Source of the DNA: Terasakiella pusilla DSM 6293
GTDB lineage: Bacteria > Pseudomonadota > Alphaproteobacteria > Rhodospirillales > Terasakiellaceae
Assembly: GCF_000688235.1 (NCBI RefSeq)
Contig: NZ_JHYO01000011.1
Span: 62,001 to 126,000 of the forward strand
Direction of reading: 5' to 3'
Length of the DNA: 64,000 nt
Under the pieces are notes generated by a model. The model saw only the letters and a list, made by a program, of their open reading frames with translations. It was not told where the DNA came from and searched no databases. Below are positions 26,212 through 34,951 of the stretch, piece after piece (positions within the stretch are counted from its first letter, which is position 1; each line of letters begins with the position of its first letter). A program made the translations under genes and the position numbers.

Positions 26212-28404
26212 TTAACGTTTCACTCGTAGGAGTTCTTCCAACATCTCATCTGATGTTGAAATGATCTTGGCCGCAGCGGAATAGGCCCGCTGGGTGGTGA
26301 TCATAGAGGTAAATTCTTCCCCAAGGTCAACGGTAGAGGCCTCAAGGGAGGATTGTTGAACAGAACCGGAACCCGCGGACCCTGCTTCACGTACGGTCGG
26401 TTGACCGGAGAAGTCGGTTTCGATCCAGACGTTACCGGACAGGCTGTCCATGCCGTTCGGGTTCACCATGGTCGCAACCGGGATCATAAAGATCGGACGG
26501 GTCACACCGTTATCAAACAGGGCTGTCACAACACCGTCTTCCCCGATGGTCACACCGGCAAAGTTACCGAAGGACGCACCGTTTTGGGAGATGTAGTTGA
26601 TCTGATAGGTATCCCCAAACTGGGTCATACCGTCAGCCACGTTGTAGTTACCCAAAGAGACGGACAGTGCCGGGCTGTCAGAACCGTTCATGTCTTCTGC
26701 ACCGTTGGCCCAGTCGATTTTGTACTGGATGCGCGGATCAGCGGCCTGGGCTTCGTCTGTGTTGAAGAACTTGTCCGGTGTCCCGTCGCCATTGAAGTTA
26801 ATGGTGTAGTTGGATGTCGCTGTCCATGCCGCCGCAGAGTCCAGTTTTTCAACTGTATAAAGCTCGTTCTGGATTACAGACGTGACGCCGCCGGTTGTCA
26901 GACCTGTCATGTCGACAGAGATGTCAAACGATGTGGAACCGTTATGGAAAACAACAGAGTTTTCACCTGCGATCCGTTCGCCCCACGTGTTTGGTGGGGA
27001 CTTTGGTGTCCCACCATATTCTGTTTGCAGAATATTGTTTACGCGATCTGCCAGCTGATCCATGACCTGAGACAGCGAACGACCGTTGACGTTAATACCG
27101 AGGGTACGATCAGCGGCCGCTGCGAGTGTGGCAGGCGTCAACCCACCGTCTGCCAGCGTGGTTGCAAGGCCGTTTGCCGTGGTATCCGCAATGGAGAAGG
27201 TCACGTTGTTGAGAGGTGCAGCCGCGTTGACCGGGTTGTTAAAGGTGATCACACTACCCGACACATTAAACCAGTCCCCTTTACCTAAGACGGTATCGGC
27301 TTTTGATTGCAGGACTGTATTCAGGTTGCTGATCGTTGAGCCGATGTTCGAACCAATTGTGACCGCCGTGTTCCCCGCAGCAACATTGCCATCGCTATCA
27401 AATTCGAAAGTATAGGCTGTGCCGTCTACGTCCATGGTAAAGGTATCACCATCAGCCGGGTTATCCCCACCGAAGGTTAGCTCGCGTGTTTGAAGGGCGG
27501 AGTCATCCGCACCGGTAAACTGGATCGTATAATCCACGCCATCAACGTTTATCGTCATCTCTGTGCCACTGTCAGGCACACTGCTGAAGTCCATACGACC
27601 AATGGACATGTAGTTGTTACGAACGGAGTTTTGATCTTCTACAACAATGGAGGCTGCGCCTTTGGGTGGTACAACGCTCAAGTCCCATGCGTTGGACGCA
27701 CGTTTGGTCCATGTATGGTTGATGTTGTGGGGCGCGCCAAGGCTGTCATAGATCAGAATGTCTGTTTTGTGGCTTTTCCCAACATCCGCAGAAGAAGGCA
27801 GGTTTGCCCCCATGGAAATGGTGGTGGAGGCCACGGCTGTCCCGCCGATGGTTTTCAGGTTGAGTGGGCGCAGGTTGGTGTTATCAACGATGTTATCGTT
27901 AATGTAAACCGTGTCACCTTGACTGTTCTGATAGGCTTTCATGTAGGTGTCGTTGCCGACAGTCTTTTGAACGGCCTGTGTCGAGCCATCCCACGTTTGC
28001 AAAGGCCAGCCTTGCAGATAGTAGCCAGAGGTGTTTTGCAGGTAGCCTTCTTTATCCACCTTAAAAGAACCGGCGCGGGAATAGGCGTAGATGTCGCCTG
28101 TAGACGGATTGCCCGCTTCGTTGACGATAAAGAAGCCGCCACCGGAAATCGCGATATCGGTTGCCGACGTTGTGGACTGCAAAAGACCTTGTACATCCAC
28201 ACCTTGACGGGGTTTGGACTGTACGCCCCCTGCGGAATATTTGGTCAGAGAGGCTTGTTTGGTCACAAGGGTTTGAAAGTTGACTTGCGTCGACTTGTAA
28301 CCAACGGTGTTTACGTTTGTCACGTTATCCGCGATCGCGCCCATGGCACTGGATTGTGCCTGGAGGCCTGAAACACCTGAGAATAATGCACCATAGAGGC
28401 TCAT
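26212..28404 (-). CDS. flgE: Flagellar hook protein FlgE (major)
   Basis: 730 residues with the axial-protein N-terminus MSLYGALFSGVSGLQAQSSA and NVTNVNTVGYKS, the DIAISGGGFFIV motif near residue 85, the ANLPSSADVG region, and the conserved C-terminus (SSLEASTVDLGEEFTSMITT, AYSAAAKIISTSDEMLEELL). The variable middle (about 240-640) is long; E. coli FlgE has 402 residues. It forms the hook once FlgD caps the rod. It is last in the operon fliK-flgD-flgE, with AGGAG before the ATG. A second hook-like gene is at 55106. Confidence 0.95.
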   Translation of the reverse strand: MSLYGALFSGVSGLQAQSSAMGAIADNVTNVNTVGYKSTQVNFQTLVTKQASLTKYSAGGVQSKPRQGVDVQGLLQSTTSATDIAISGGGFFIVNEAGNPSTGDIYAYSRAGSFKVDKEGYLQNTSGYYLQGWPLQTWDGSTQAVQKTVGNDTYMKAYQNSQGDTVYINDNIVDNTNLRPLNLKTIGGTAVASTTISMGANLPSSADVGKSHKTDILIYDSLGAPHNINHTWTKRASNAWDLSVVPPKGAASIVVEDQNSVRNNYMSIGRMDFSSVPDSGTEMTINVDGVDYTIQFTGADDSALQTRELTFGGDNPADGDTFTMDVDGTAYTFEFDSDGNVAAGNTAVTIGSNIGSTISNLNTVLQSKADTVLGKGDWFNVSGSVITFNNPVNAAAPLNNVTFSIADTTANGLATTLADGGLTPATLAAAADRTLGINVNGRSLSQVMDQLADRVNNILQTEYGGTPKSPPNTWGERIAGENSVVFHNGSTSFDISVDMTGLTTGGVTSVIQNELYTVEKLDSAAAWTATSNYTINFNGDGTPDKFFNTDEAQAADPRIQYKIDWANGAEDMNGSDSPALSVSLGNYNVADGMTQFGDTYQINYISQNGASFGNFAGVTIGEDGVVTALFDNGVTRPIFMIPVATMVNPNGMDSLSGNVWIETDFSGQPTVREAGSAGSGSVQQSSLEASTVDLGEEFTSMITTQRAYSAAAKIISTSDEMLEELLRVKR

Positions 28405-28495
28405 TGTGATATCTCCTGTTTAAATCTTTTTGCGTTCTCGCAACCTTTGTTGAAGTGCTTCATTCTAAAACACCGGTTCTCATTTATCGTTGTCG

Positions 28496-29545
28496 TTAGG
28501 CAGCGTCAGGGTTTGCTTCTGCCACCAACTGTTTTGCCCGTGCGAGTGCTTGTGCACCCTTCGTGGCGGCAACAAGCGCTTTCGAGGACTCGGCTGCGGC
28601 TGTTTGTGCCGCTTCAGCCGCTACGTAAGAGCTTGTTGCATTTTTAGCTGTTTCATATGCTTCATCAGCTGCGGCGGAAGCTTTGTTCGCTTCTTCCAGC
28701 ATGTCAGTTGCGATCTTAAGTTCATCATCCAGCCCACTGATATCATTTTCACCAACCAATTCCTGAAGGGCAGTTGCATAGTCTTCAGCCGCTTCAGCAC
28801 TTTTCTTGGCATCATCGGCAGAGGCTTTGGCTTTGAGGGTCGCTGCTGCGATTTTATCCACCTCGGACAACTCGATGGCAGTTTCCTGAATGGAGATAAC
28901 TTTATCGAGTTTGATCGCCTGGTTGGTCAGCATCAGTTCAGGCTCTGTACCGGCATAAGAGACACCGGTGACTTTACCGACCGCGGTTGTTGTGACATCA
29001 ACAGGCGCTCCATCTGCATCCAGTGCGCTGACGGTAAGTTTGTAGATACCATCTGGCAGACGCTGGCCGCTAAGGTCCGTACCATCCCAAATGACACCGT
29101 GTTTACCTTGTCCGATGTTGCCTTCCGCAGAGAAGACCGTACGACCATTATCATCAACGATATTAATGAGGGTTGAGACAGCGTCTTCATGCAGAATGTA
29201 GTTAAATTCGGCTTCACCGTTGTAGACCTGAACCTGATTGGTTTCCGCTTCAACCATGCGCCCGACATAACTGGCAACCGAGGCCAGCTGCGAGTTTTCT
29301 TGCGCATTGAGCAGATATTCAAGGTTGGCGTTTTGTTGGATTTGTTGTTCCACACTGGCAAATTGTACCAGCTGTGTGGTGAATTCGTTTGCATCCATGG
29401 GATCAAGCGGATCCTGGTGCTGCAACTGTGTTGTCAGCAACGTCATGAAGTCATCCAGATCGTCAGCAAGTTTCTGACGGTCGTTTTCCGCGCGTGTTGC
29501 GCCCGCTGCGGAAGATCCACCAATTCCTGTAACTGCATCAGCCAT
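28496..29545 (-). CDS. flgD: Hook-capping protein FlgD with Ala-rich coiled-coil extension
   Basis: 349 residues. The first 220 are normal FlgD: LADDLDDFMTLLTTQLQHQD, the PLDPMDANEFTTQLVQFASV motif, then the Fn3/tudor-like part with NIGQGKHGVIWDGTDLSGQRL. Residues 225-349 are an added Ala/Glu/Lys-rich helical region with no Pro before the last few residues, predicted coiled coil. FlgD is the temporary cap that lets FlgE polymerise. Usual length is about 220-240, so the extension is unusual, and its purpose is not known. It lies between fliK and flgE. Confidence 0.92.
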   Translation of the reverse strand: MADAVTGIGGSSAAGATRAENDRQKLADDLDDFMTLLTTQLQHQDPLDPMDANEFTTQLVQFASVEQQIQQNANLEYLLNAQENSQLASVASYVGRMVEAETNQVQVYNGEAEFNYILHEDAVSTLINIVDDNGRTVFSAEGNIGQGKHGVIWDGTDLSGQRLPDGIYKLTVSALDADGAPVDVTTTAVGKVTGVSYAGTEPELMLTNQAIKLDKVISIQETAIELSEVDKIAAATLKAKASADDAKKSAEAAEDYATALQELVGENDISGLDDELKIATDMLEEANKASAAADEAYETAKNATSSYVAAEAAQTAAAESSKALVAATKGAQALARAKQLVAEANPDAA

Positions 29546-29575
29546 TGTTTTTAACCTTTTCTCTCGATCTGTTCT

Positions 29576-31360
29576 TTATGCGCTCAGGTCCACGCCGCCA
29601 TAGGCCGCACGAAGTTGGGCGCGAAGCTCCATGGCTTCTTGTTCTGCTGTGGTGACATCTTCGCCGCGCATGCGTTGCTCGGCCATGTCATTGCCGCCGC
29701 GTGTGCCGCGGTCATCGCCGGCAGTTTGCTGGCTTTCGTTTTGTTCTTTACGCAGGTTGAAGTTCATATCCCCTGAGTCCAGACCTGCCTCACGCATGGC
29801 GCGTTCCAGTTCTTTGGCGTCATTGCGCAGCATCTCCAGAGTTTCGGGGCGATCTGCGGTCACGTTAATGGTGACTTTAGACCCAACCATTTCCAACTGC
29901 ACATCAATGCGACCCAGATCAGCAGGTTTCAATTGAATGCTGATCTTGTCGTGACCCGCTTGTACCGCCTTGCTAATTTCTACGCTGATTTGTTCAGGAC
30001 GGGCGGATGTTTGATAGGGTTGCTTGGCAGCATGCGCCTGTTTTGCATCAGCGGTATGCTGACTTTGAGTCGTTGACTGGGTCTGCACACTGGATTGAGT
30101 TTGTGTGGTTTCCCCGCCGGTGGTCTGGGTGACTTGTGCACCAGCCGTTTTTGTTGTTGTCTGCGCGCCCTTAGCCTCGTTCACCATTTGCGCAAAATCC
30201 TGCTTCTGGGTGTTTTGCGCGGCGTTTTGCTGTTGGTTTTGAGCCTGTGCGTTTGCAACAGCTGCTTGCGCATTTTGGCCGTTGTTGCCTTGCGCATTAT
30301 TTTGCTGCTGACCGGTCGGGTTGTTTGTCCCCGATGTGTTGGTCGAGGTTGCAACGCCTGCTGCATTGCTTAGTTGGCTAGAGGTTTGCGAAGTGGTTTG
30401 TGTGTTGGCATCCGTTACCTTGACCTGTACCTGCGCCTGCTGGTTCTGGCCGACCTTTTTGGACAGGTTGGCGGCTTGCTGCTGGGCGTTGGTCTGGGAT
30501 TGGATATCCTGTTCCGGCGCAACGGTTTGTTGCTGGGCATTTTTTACCGTGTTCTGCTGCTGGCCTTGGTTTTGAGCCTGCGCATTCTGACCGGTTTGGC
30601 CCTGCATGTTGCTGTTTTGGTTTGCGTTATTCTGGCTTGCCGCATTTTTGTTGATGGCGTTTGGATCAACAGCACCAACAGTCGGTGTGTTTTCTTTGGT
30701 GGTGGTTGACTGGTTGCTGTTTTGTTGCGTGCTGGCAGCAACGGCGGCTGCCGGGTCTTCGCCCGTTTGCTGACCTGTGGTGGCTTGTTGGTTCAGGTTT
30801 GTGTTTGCAGCAGCATCAGCAACGGCATTTGACTTTTCGCCAGTGCCTGCGTTTTGCTGTTCCCCTGTGTTTGTGGCATCAGACTCGGTTGTGTCATTTT
30901 TCGCTGTGTTATCAGAGGGTTTGTCATCCCCCTTACTGTCTTTAGCGTTGGATTTGTCCTGATCAGAGGAGGTGTTGTCCTTGGTGTCGTTGGAGGCCGT
31001 GTCTGTATTGTCATCACGGGTATCGTCGACACGTTCTTTAGGGCGGTCATCGTCGCGGCGGTAATCTTTGTCTTCCACGCGATCACGGCCCGTATCATCG
31101 GAGCGCGTGTCCTGAACGTCCGAACGGTTGTCATCATGATAGTTATTGTCCCGCGGCTTGTCGGCTGACGAGTCATAGTTCGCCTCGTTCGGCTGACGGG
31201 CGGTGGACATGGTCAGATTTGTGTTCATGTTGTTGCCGGAAAAGGCCAAAAGATCGGCAAAACCGTTCCCGTTTCCAGATTTGGTTTTTGTCGATGTCAC
31301 GACACCGGACTGGGGGCTGCCAGCAACATTGTTTTTTGCTTCTAACGCTAAATTATCCAT
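29576..31360 (-). CDS. fliK: Hook-length control protein FliK
   Basis: 594 residues from ATG 31360 (GAGGA seven bases upstream; a GTG two codons earlier is the alternative). A long low-complexity N-terminal part has an Asp/Arg-rich stretch (about 65-120) followed by extremely Gln/Asn-rich sequence (about 180-420). The C-terminal Flg_hook domain (about 450-550) carries SVEISKAVQAGHDKISIQLK, PADLGRIDVQLEMVGSKVTI and ETLEMLRNDAKELERAMREA. FliK is exported as a molecular ruler and switches export from hook to filament type. First gene of the sigma-54-driven fliK-flgD-flgE operon. Confidence 0.92.
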   Translation of the reverse strand: MDNLALEAKNNVAGSPQSGVVTSTKTKSGNGNGFADLLAFSGNNMNTNLTMSTARQPNEANYDSSADKPRDNNYHDDNRSDVQDTRSDDTGRDRVEDKDYRRDDDRPKERVDDTRDDNTDTASNDTKDNTSSDQDKSNAKDSKGDDKPSDNTAKNDTTESDATNTGEQQNAGTGEKSNAVADAAANTNLNQQATTGQQTGEDPAAAVAASTQQNSNQSTTTKENTPTVGAVDPNAINKNAASQNNANQNSNMQGQTGQNAQAQNQGQQQNTVKNAQQQTVAPEQDIQSQTNAQQQAANLSKKVGQNQQAQVQVKVTDANTQTTSQTSSQLSNAAGVATSTNTSGTNNPTGQQQNNAQGNNGQNAQAAVANAQAQNQQQNAAQNTQKQDFAQMVNEAKGAQTTTKTAGAQVTQTTGGETTQTQSSVQTQSTTQSQHTADAKQAHAAKQPYQTSARPEQISVEISKAVQAGHDKISIQLKPADLGRIDVQLEMVGSKVTINVTADRPETLEMLRNDAKELERAMREAGLDSGDMNFNLRKEQNESQQTAGDDRGTRGGNDMAEQRMRGEDVTTAEQEAMELRAQLRAAYGGVDLSA

Positions 31361-31398
31361 GATCACATCCTCAAATTTCTGATCGTTGCTAGTTATTT

Positions 31399-31414
31399 TG
31401 CAAAGGATGTGCCA
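31399..31414 (-). promoter_or_regulatory. Sigma-54 promoter for fliK-flgD-flgE
   Basis: On the minus strand the sequence is TGGCAC-ATCCT-TTGCA, a perfect -24/-12 match with 10 bases between GG and GC. The -12 element ends 39 bases before the fliK ATG. Activation by FlbD is expected from the family. Confidence 0.92.
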
Positions 31415-31636
31415 AAATGGGGTGTCGTATAACTTGTTGTTTTTAAATAATTTATATATTTTTACTGACGTGAAGAATTTCGGGATAGGCAGATTTTTTC
31501 GCTATGGCTAGGCACTTTTTACCGAGTGCCGATGATAGTCGCAGGAATGCACGATTTAGTTTTAATATATGATGAAATTATGCTAGTATGTTTCTCTGGT
31601 TTAGAATTGAACCGCAAAGTGGAAAAGGACTGAGAA

Positions 31637-32731
31637 ATGGTCAATATTTTTTCATCGTTGATGAATGGGCAGGGTACCCCGACAATTTTTAATGCGCAGA
31701 AGAATGTTTCGCGCAATCAATTGAATGCCCAGATCCAAAATAACTATCAAACCAAGATGAAAAACTTGCAGGCGGATTTTGAAGCGCGTGTGCAAGGTAA
31801 GATGGCGATCATCGATCGGCAAGGCAAGCCGTATTCTGAATTGGTGAGAGAGATACGGGATTCCCTTGATACTTTGGAGAATACGCGAAAACGTCTTGAG
31901 AATATTGAGCGTAAGCTGGATGGTATGAAGCTTGACATTCGACGTGCTCAGAGCGCGTCTGATGATCCTGCCGTTGATTTCAGTCCAGAAAGTTATGCAC
32001 GTAGCTTTGATGCTGCGCTGAAGTACATAGATGGTGAAATCGGACAGACCCGTGTTTCCACCAATTTGTTGAACAGTTCAACGCGTGCCCTAGAATATTC
32101 TACAAGAAATGTTGACGTGGATTACAAGTTTTTTGGGGCGAATTTATCATCGGACTATACCATCGAGGAAGCTGGAGGAGAGGTTTGGAAGCTGGAACAG
32201 TCCTCCAACTTAATTCGACGTTATGACTCTGGTGGTGAGAGTTCTAATAAGGTAGGCGCCTTTTATAGTGGCTTGGATTTCGGCTCTATAGATGCAAATG
32301 ATAATATTGAGTTTACAATTGGATCCAGCACAGGCGACCCGCAGACATATAGTGGTAAAATTTCTCGTAATGGCATTGGCCTTTTGAGTTCTTGGGGGTA
32401 CAATTATCTGGAAAATGATGCTGATCGTGCCCGTGCTCTTGAGGACATCGAAGGGGCTGATGAGATTATTAAGCTTGAAAAGTCCCGTTATGACATGTTG
32501 GAAACTTCGCTTAACTTTTATTTGGAAAGGGCGGAAGGGCAAGTCGAAGGTGTCAATCAGCAGAAGCTTGATGCGCAAAGAAATTTGATGACTGAACTTT
32601 ATGAAAAGCGTGATCTCTTGGTTCAGCAGTTTAAAGGTGCGCAATCGTCGTTAGCTCAATCTTTTATGATGAAAAACAATTATGCTAGTCTCATTCCGAC
32701 CTCTGGGAATATCTTTAGTATTTTAGTGTGA
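31637..32731 (+). CDS. Unknown coiled-coil protein beside hook and glycosylation genes
   Basis: 364 residues that I do not recognise. Residues 30-110 are a strongly charged, heptad-like helical region (SDLTLE-type: LDTLENTRKRLENIERKLDG), the middle (about 165-260) is a beta-rich variable part, and residues 265-340 are helical again (MLETSLNFYLERAEGQVEGV). It ends with a hydrophobic tail, SGNIFSILV. Helical ends around a variable centre recall flagellar axial proteins, but the flagellin and hook signatures are absent. No signal peptide is seen. A hairpin (GGCACT/AGTGCC, 31511-31530) lies upstream. The acetyltransferase gene follows after 15 bases, so the two are likely cotranscribed. Confidence 0.6.
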   Translation: MVNIFSSLMNGQGTPTIFNAQKNVSRNQLNAQIQNNYQTKMKNLQADFEARVQGKMAIIDRQGKPYSELVREIRDSLDTLENTRKRLENIERKLDGMKLDIRRAQSASDDPAVDFSPESYARSFDAALKYIDGEIGQTRVSTNLLNSSTRALEYSTRNVDVDYKFFGANLSSDYTIEEAGGEVWKLEQSSNLIRRYDSGGESSNKVGAFYSGLDFGSIDANDNIEFTIGSSTGDPQTYSGKISRNGIGLLSSWGYNYLENDADRARALEDIEGADEIIKLEKSRYDMLETSLNFYLERAEGQVEGVNQQKLDAQRNLMTELYEKRDLLVQQFKGAQSSLAQSFMMKNNYASLIPTSGNIFSILV

Positions 32732-32746
32732 TTAGGTCTTGTTTTT

Positions 32747-33370
32747 ATGCGAAAACGGCCCGTTATCGTTCTCGGCCATGGTGGGCATGCGGGCGTGGTT
32801 GCCTCTTGCCTTTCTGAGCTGAATATTCCTCTTGAAGGAAGTCTAGCACCTGAACCGGGTCGGAGTACGATTGCTTATTTAGGTAGTGATCGATATTTAC
32901 GTTCTGCTGATCGTGGTGCTTTTTTTTTGGTGAATGGCGTAGGTTCTGTGAGAGACACTTCTTTGCGCGGAAGAGTCTATTCGGAGGCTGTAACTCAGGG
33001 GTATGAGTTTTTAGACTTGGTTCATCCGAGCGTTATTCTTGCGAGCGATGTTGTGATGGGGGATGCGGTCCAGCTTATGGCGGGAGTTGTTGTCCAAGCA
33101 GGGACTCGTATCGGGGCGAATGTTTTAGTTAATACAGGGGCAATTGTTGATCATGACTGTTGCATCGATGATCACTGCCACATTGCCCCCGGCGTTACTT
33201 TATCTGGTGGGGTGTCAGTCGGGCAGTTTAGTCATATTGGTGTCGGTGCCATAGTCTTACAAGGTATAACCATCGGTAAAAATGCTCTGGTTGGCGCTGG
33301 TAGCGTGGTGACTAGAGATGTCGCAGATGGTGCCTGTGTGGTGGGTGTGCCGGCACGAGAGAAAAAATAA
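32747..33370 (+). CDS. NeuD/PglD-type sugar O- or N-acetyltransferase, candidate LegH
   Basis: 207 residues. The N-terminal part is a Rossmann-like PglD domain (VIVLGHGGHAGVVASCL), and the rest is a left-handed beta-helix of hexapeptide repeats (VMGDAVQLMAGVVVQAGTRI, ANVLVNTGAIVDHDCCIDDH) with the catalytic His in DHDCCIDDHCHIAPG. This family acetylates amino-sugar intermediates at C-4, using acetyl-CoA, on the route to bacillosamine or legionaminic acid. In the legionaminic acid pathway this step is LegH, otherwise missing from the adjacent cluster. It converges on ptmA. A role as an O-acetyltransferase acting on the finished sugar (NeuD type) is the alternative. Confidence 0.8.
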   Translation: MRKRPVIVLGHGGHAGVVASCLSELNIPLEGSLAPEPGRSTIAYLGSDRYLRSADRGAFFLVNGVGSVRDTSLRGRVYSEAVTQGYEFLDLVHPSVILASDVVMGDAVQLMAGVVVQAGTRIGANVLVNTGAIVDHDCCIDDHCHIAPGVTLSGGVSVGQFSHIGVGAIVLQGITIGKNALVGAGSVVTRDVADGACVVGVPAREKK

Positions 33371-33385
33371 TAGATTTTGCACTTT

Positions 33386-34216
33386 TTACCAGCAGCTTAG
33401 TCCACCATCAACAATCATATTTTGCCCGCTCATGTAGGATGAAGCGTCAGAAATTAGGAAAACGGCAGCTTGGGCAATATCGGTTTTTTCCGCCATGCGA
33501 CCAAGAGGAACACGGGCGCTATATTTTTTTGAAAATACATCGTTTTGACCGCTTTCAACACCGCCGGGTGTCAGGCTATTCACGCGGATTTTTTTATGGC
33601 CCCAATAGCTTGCGAGATACTTTGAAAAGCCGAGAACGGCGGCTTTGGAGGCGGAATAGACTGCGGGAGTGTTAATGGCACCCCCCATATAGTGTGAGCC
33701 TTCATAGATGCGCTGATCTGGGGCAACGACGCCATAAATCGAGGAGGTTTGCACGATACTGCCGGCAATCTCATATTCAACCATATGTGTGCCAACGGCT
33801 TGTGCCATGAGGAACATCCCGTCGATATTAACGGACATTACTTCGCGCCATGTATCAAGAGAATAGGTTTCAAAGGGTTCAAAGAAAGCTTTGAGGTCCT
33901 TTGTTTTTGTTGCTGCATTATTCAAAAGTCCATGGATGTGCCCAAAAGCGTTGATGGCCTTTTGAACGCTGCTGTGAACCTGATTGGGATCTGCAATGTT
34001 ACAGGCGATCGCGATGTGTTTTTGGTCTTTTGGGGTTGGTAGGGCTGAAGCCAATTCGGAGCATCTGTCTAGAGAGAGGTCCATGACGCAGACTTGTGCG
34101 CCACTAGTGGCAAGCGCATGGCAGATTACCTCACCCAGAATACCGGTTGCGCCGGTAACGATGACATTTTTACCCGCACAACTGTTGAGAGGGAGGTTTT
34201 CTAGGTTTATGGACAT
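33386..34216 (-). CDS. ptmA: PtmA-like short-chain dehydrogenase/reductase
   Basis: 276 residues of the classical SDR family: NAD(P)-binding VTGATGILGEVICHAL, the NNAATK region, the catalytic Ser-Tyr-Lys set (QTSSIYG, YSASKAAVLGFSKYLA) and the family C-terminus SYMSGQNMIVDGG. PtmA is the SDR found in Campylobacter and other flagellin legionaminic acid clusters, where it acts in the early hexosamine part of the route; its exact reaction here is not determined. Last gene of the eight-gene island operon that starts at ptmE. Confidence 0.78.
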   Translation of the reverse strand: MSINLENLPLNSCAGKNVIVTGATGILGEVICHALATSGAQVCVMDLSLDRCSELASALPTPKDQKHIAIACNIADPNQVHSSVQKAINAFGHIHGLLNNAATKTKDLKAFFEPFETYSLDTWREVMSVNIDGMFLMAQAVGTHMVEYEIAGSIVQTSSIYGVVAPDQRIYEGSHYMGGAINTPAVYSASKAAVLGFSKYLASYWGHKKIRVNSLTPGGVESGQNDVFSKKYSARVPLGRMAEKTDIAQAAVFLISDASSYMSGQNMIVDGGLSCW

Positions 34217-34225
34217 TGGGACACC

Positions 34226-34951
34226 TTATATTTCAGTATTTTCCATTAGGAATTTGACGATTTTGAGATCAAAAGGGGTATCAATGTCAAGGGAACGCTC
34301 TTCCGGCATTTCATAAATGTAGGTGTTGTCGGTGATAACGCCACCTGTATTCTCAAAAAGGCTTTGTCGTGTCCAGACATAAATAGAGGCATTCATATCA
34401 TAGACTCTTGGTGCATCTTGGCGGCGCAGAACCGTTTGCCCAATTTGTTTTGACAGAGTGACATTTCCGTCTGGTGTTTCTTCAAGCTGATTAAAATAGG
34501 GTGAGCGCCGTGCGCTACAGCCTGTGACAACATTTACTCGTGGGTTTTGCTGTATGAGTTTTTCGTGATAGTGCACGGCACCGATAATATCCTGAGTGTG
34601 TCTTAAGGGGGAAGTGGCATCCAGATCCACATAAGTATCAAAGACGCTATCTGTTTTCGTCTCAACAGTTTTGATGCAATGTTGAATGGCCCCTAATTTA
34701 CCTGCTGAATGTGTAGCAAGTTCGTCTGGACGTTGAATGACGTGGTCGGCGCCCCATTCTTTAGCAAGGGCAAGAAGGGTTGTGCAGTCGCTGCTGACTG
34801 CGATCGCGTTAAAAAGACCGGATCGACGAGCCTGATCTATAGAGTGAGCGAAAAGAGGTTTTCCAGCGATGAGGAGCGAGTTTTTGTTGGGGACCCCTTG
34901 GCTTCCACCGCGAATACAAATGCTACAAAGGCGTGTTGTGGGACTAGACAT
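34226..34951 (-). CDS. legF: CMP-nonulosonate cytidylyltransferase (LegF/NeuA family)
   Basis: 241 residues from ATG 34951; an upstream ATG would overlap the previous gene by 32 bases. It has the CTP-binding signature IRGGSQGVPNKNSLLIAGKP, the YVDLDATSPLR segment with metal-binding residues, and the C-terminal RSLDIDTPFDL. It activates the nonulosonic acid with CTP to give the CMP-sugar donor needed by a transferase. Its place in a Leg cluster points to CMP-legionaminic acid (LegF). Sequence alone would not exclude NeuA or PseF specificity. Confidence 0.86.
   Translation of the reverse strand: MSSPTTRLCSICIRGGSQGVPNKNSLLIAGKPLFAHSIDQARRSGLFNAIAVSSDCTTLLALAKEWGADHVIQRPDELATHSAGKLGAIQHCIKTVETKTDSVFDTYVDLDATSPLRHTQDIIGAVHYHEKLIQQNPRVNVVTGCSARRSPYFNQLEETPDGNVTLSKQIGQTVLRRQDAPRVYDMNASIYVWTRQSLFENTGGVITDNTYIYEMPEERSLDIDTPFDLKIVKFLMENTEI

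Noticed and set aside
26353-28371. Long open frames antisense to flgE
   Set aside because: Same reason: shadow frames of a strongly biased gene with no family match.
31511-31530. GGCACT/AGTGCC hairpin as a terminator
   Set aside because: No gene ends just before it on either strand with a following T-tract; it lies in the leader of the unknown coiled-coil gene and the stem is short.
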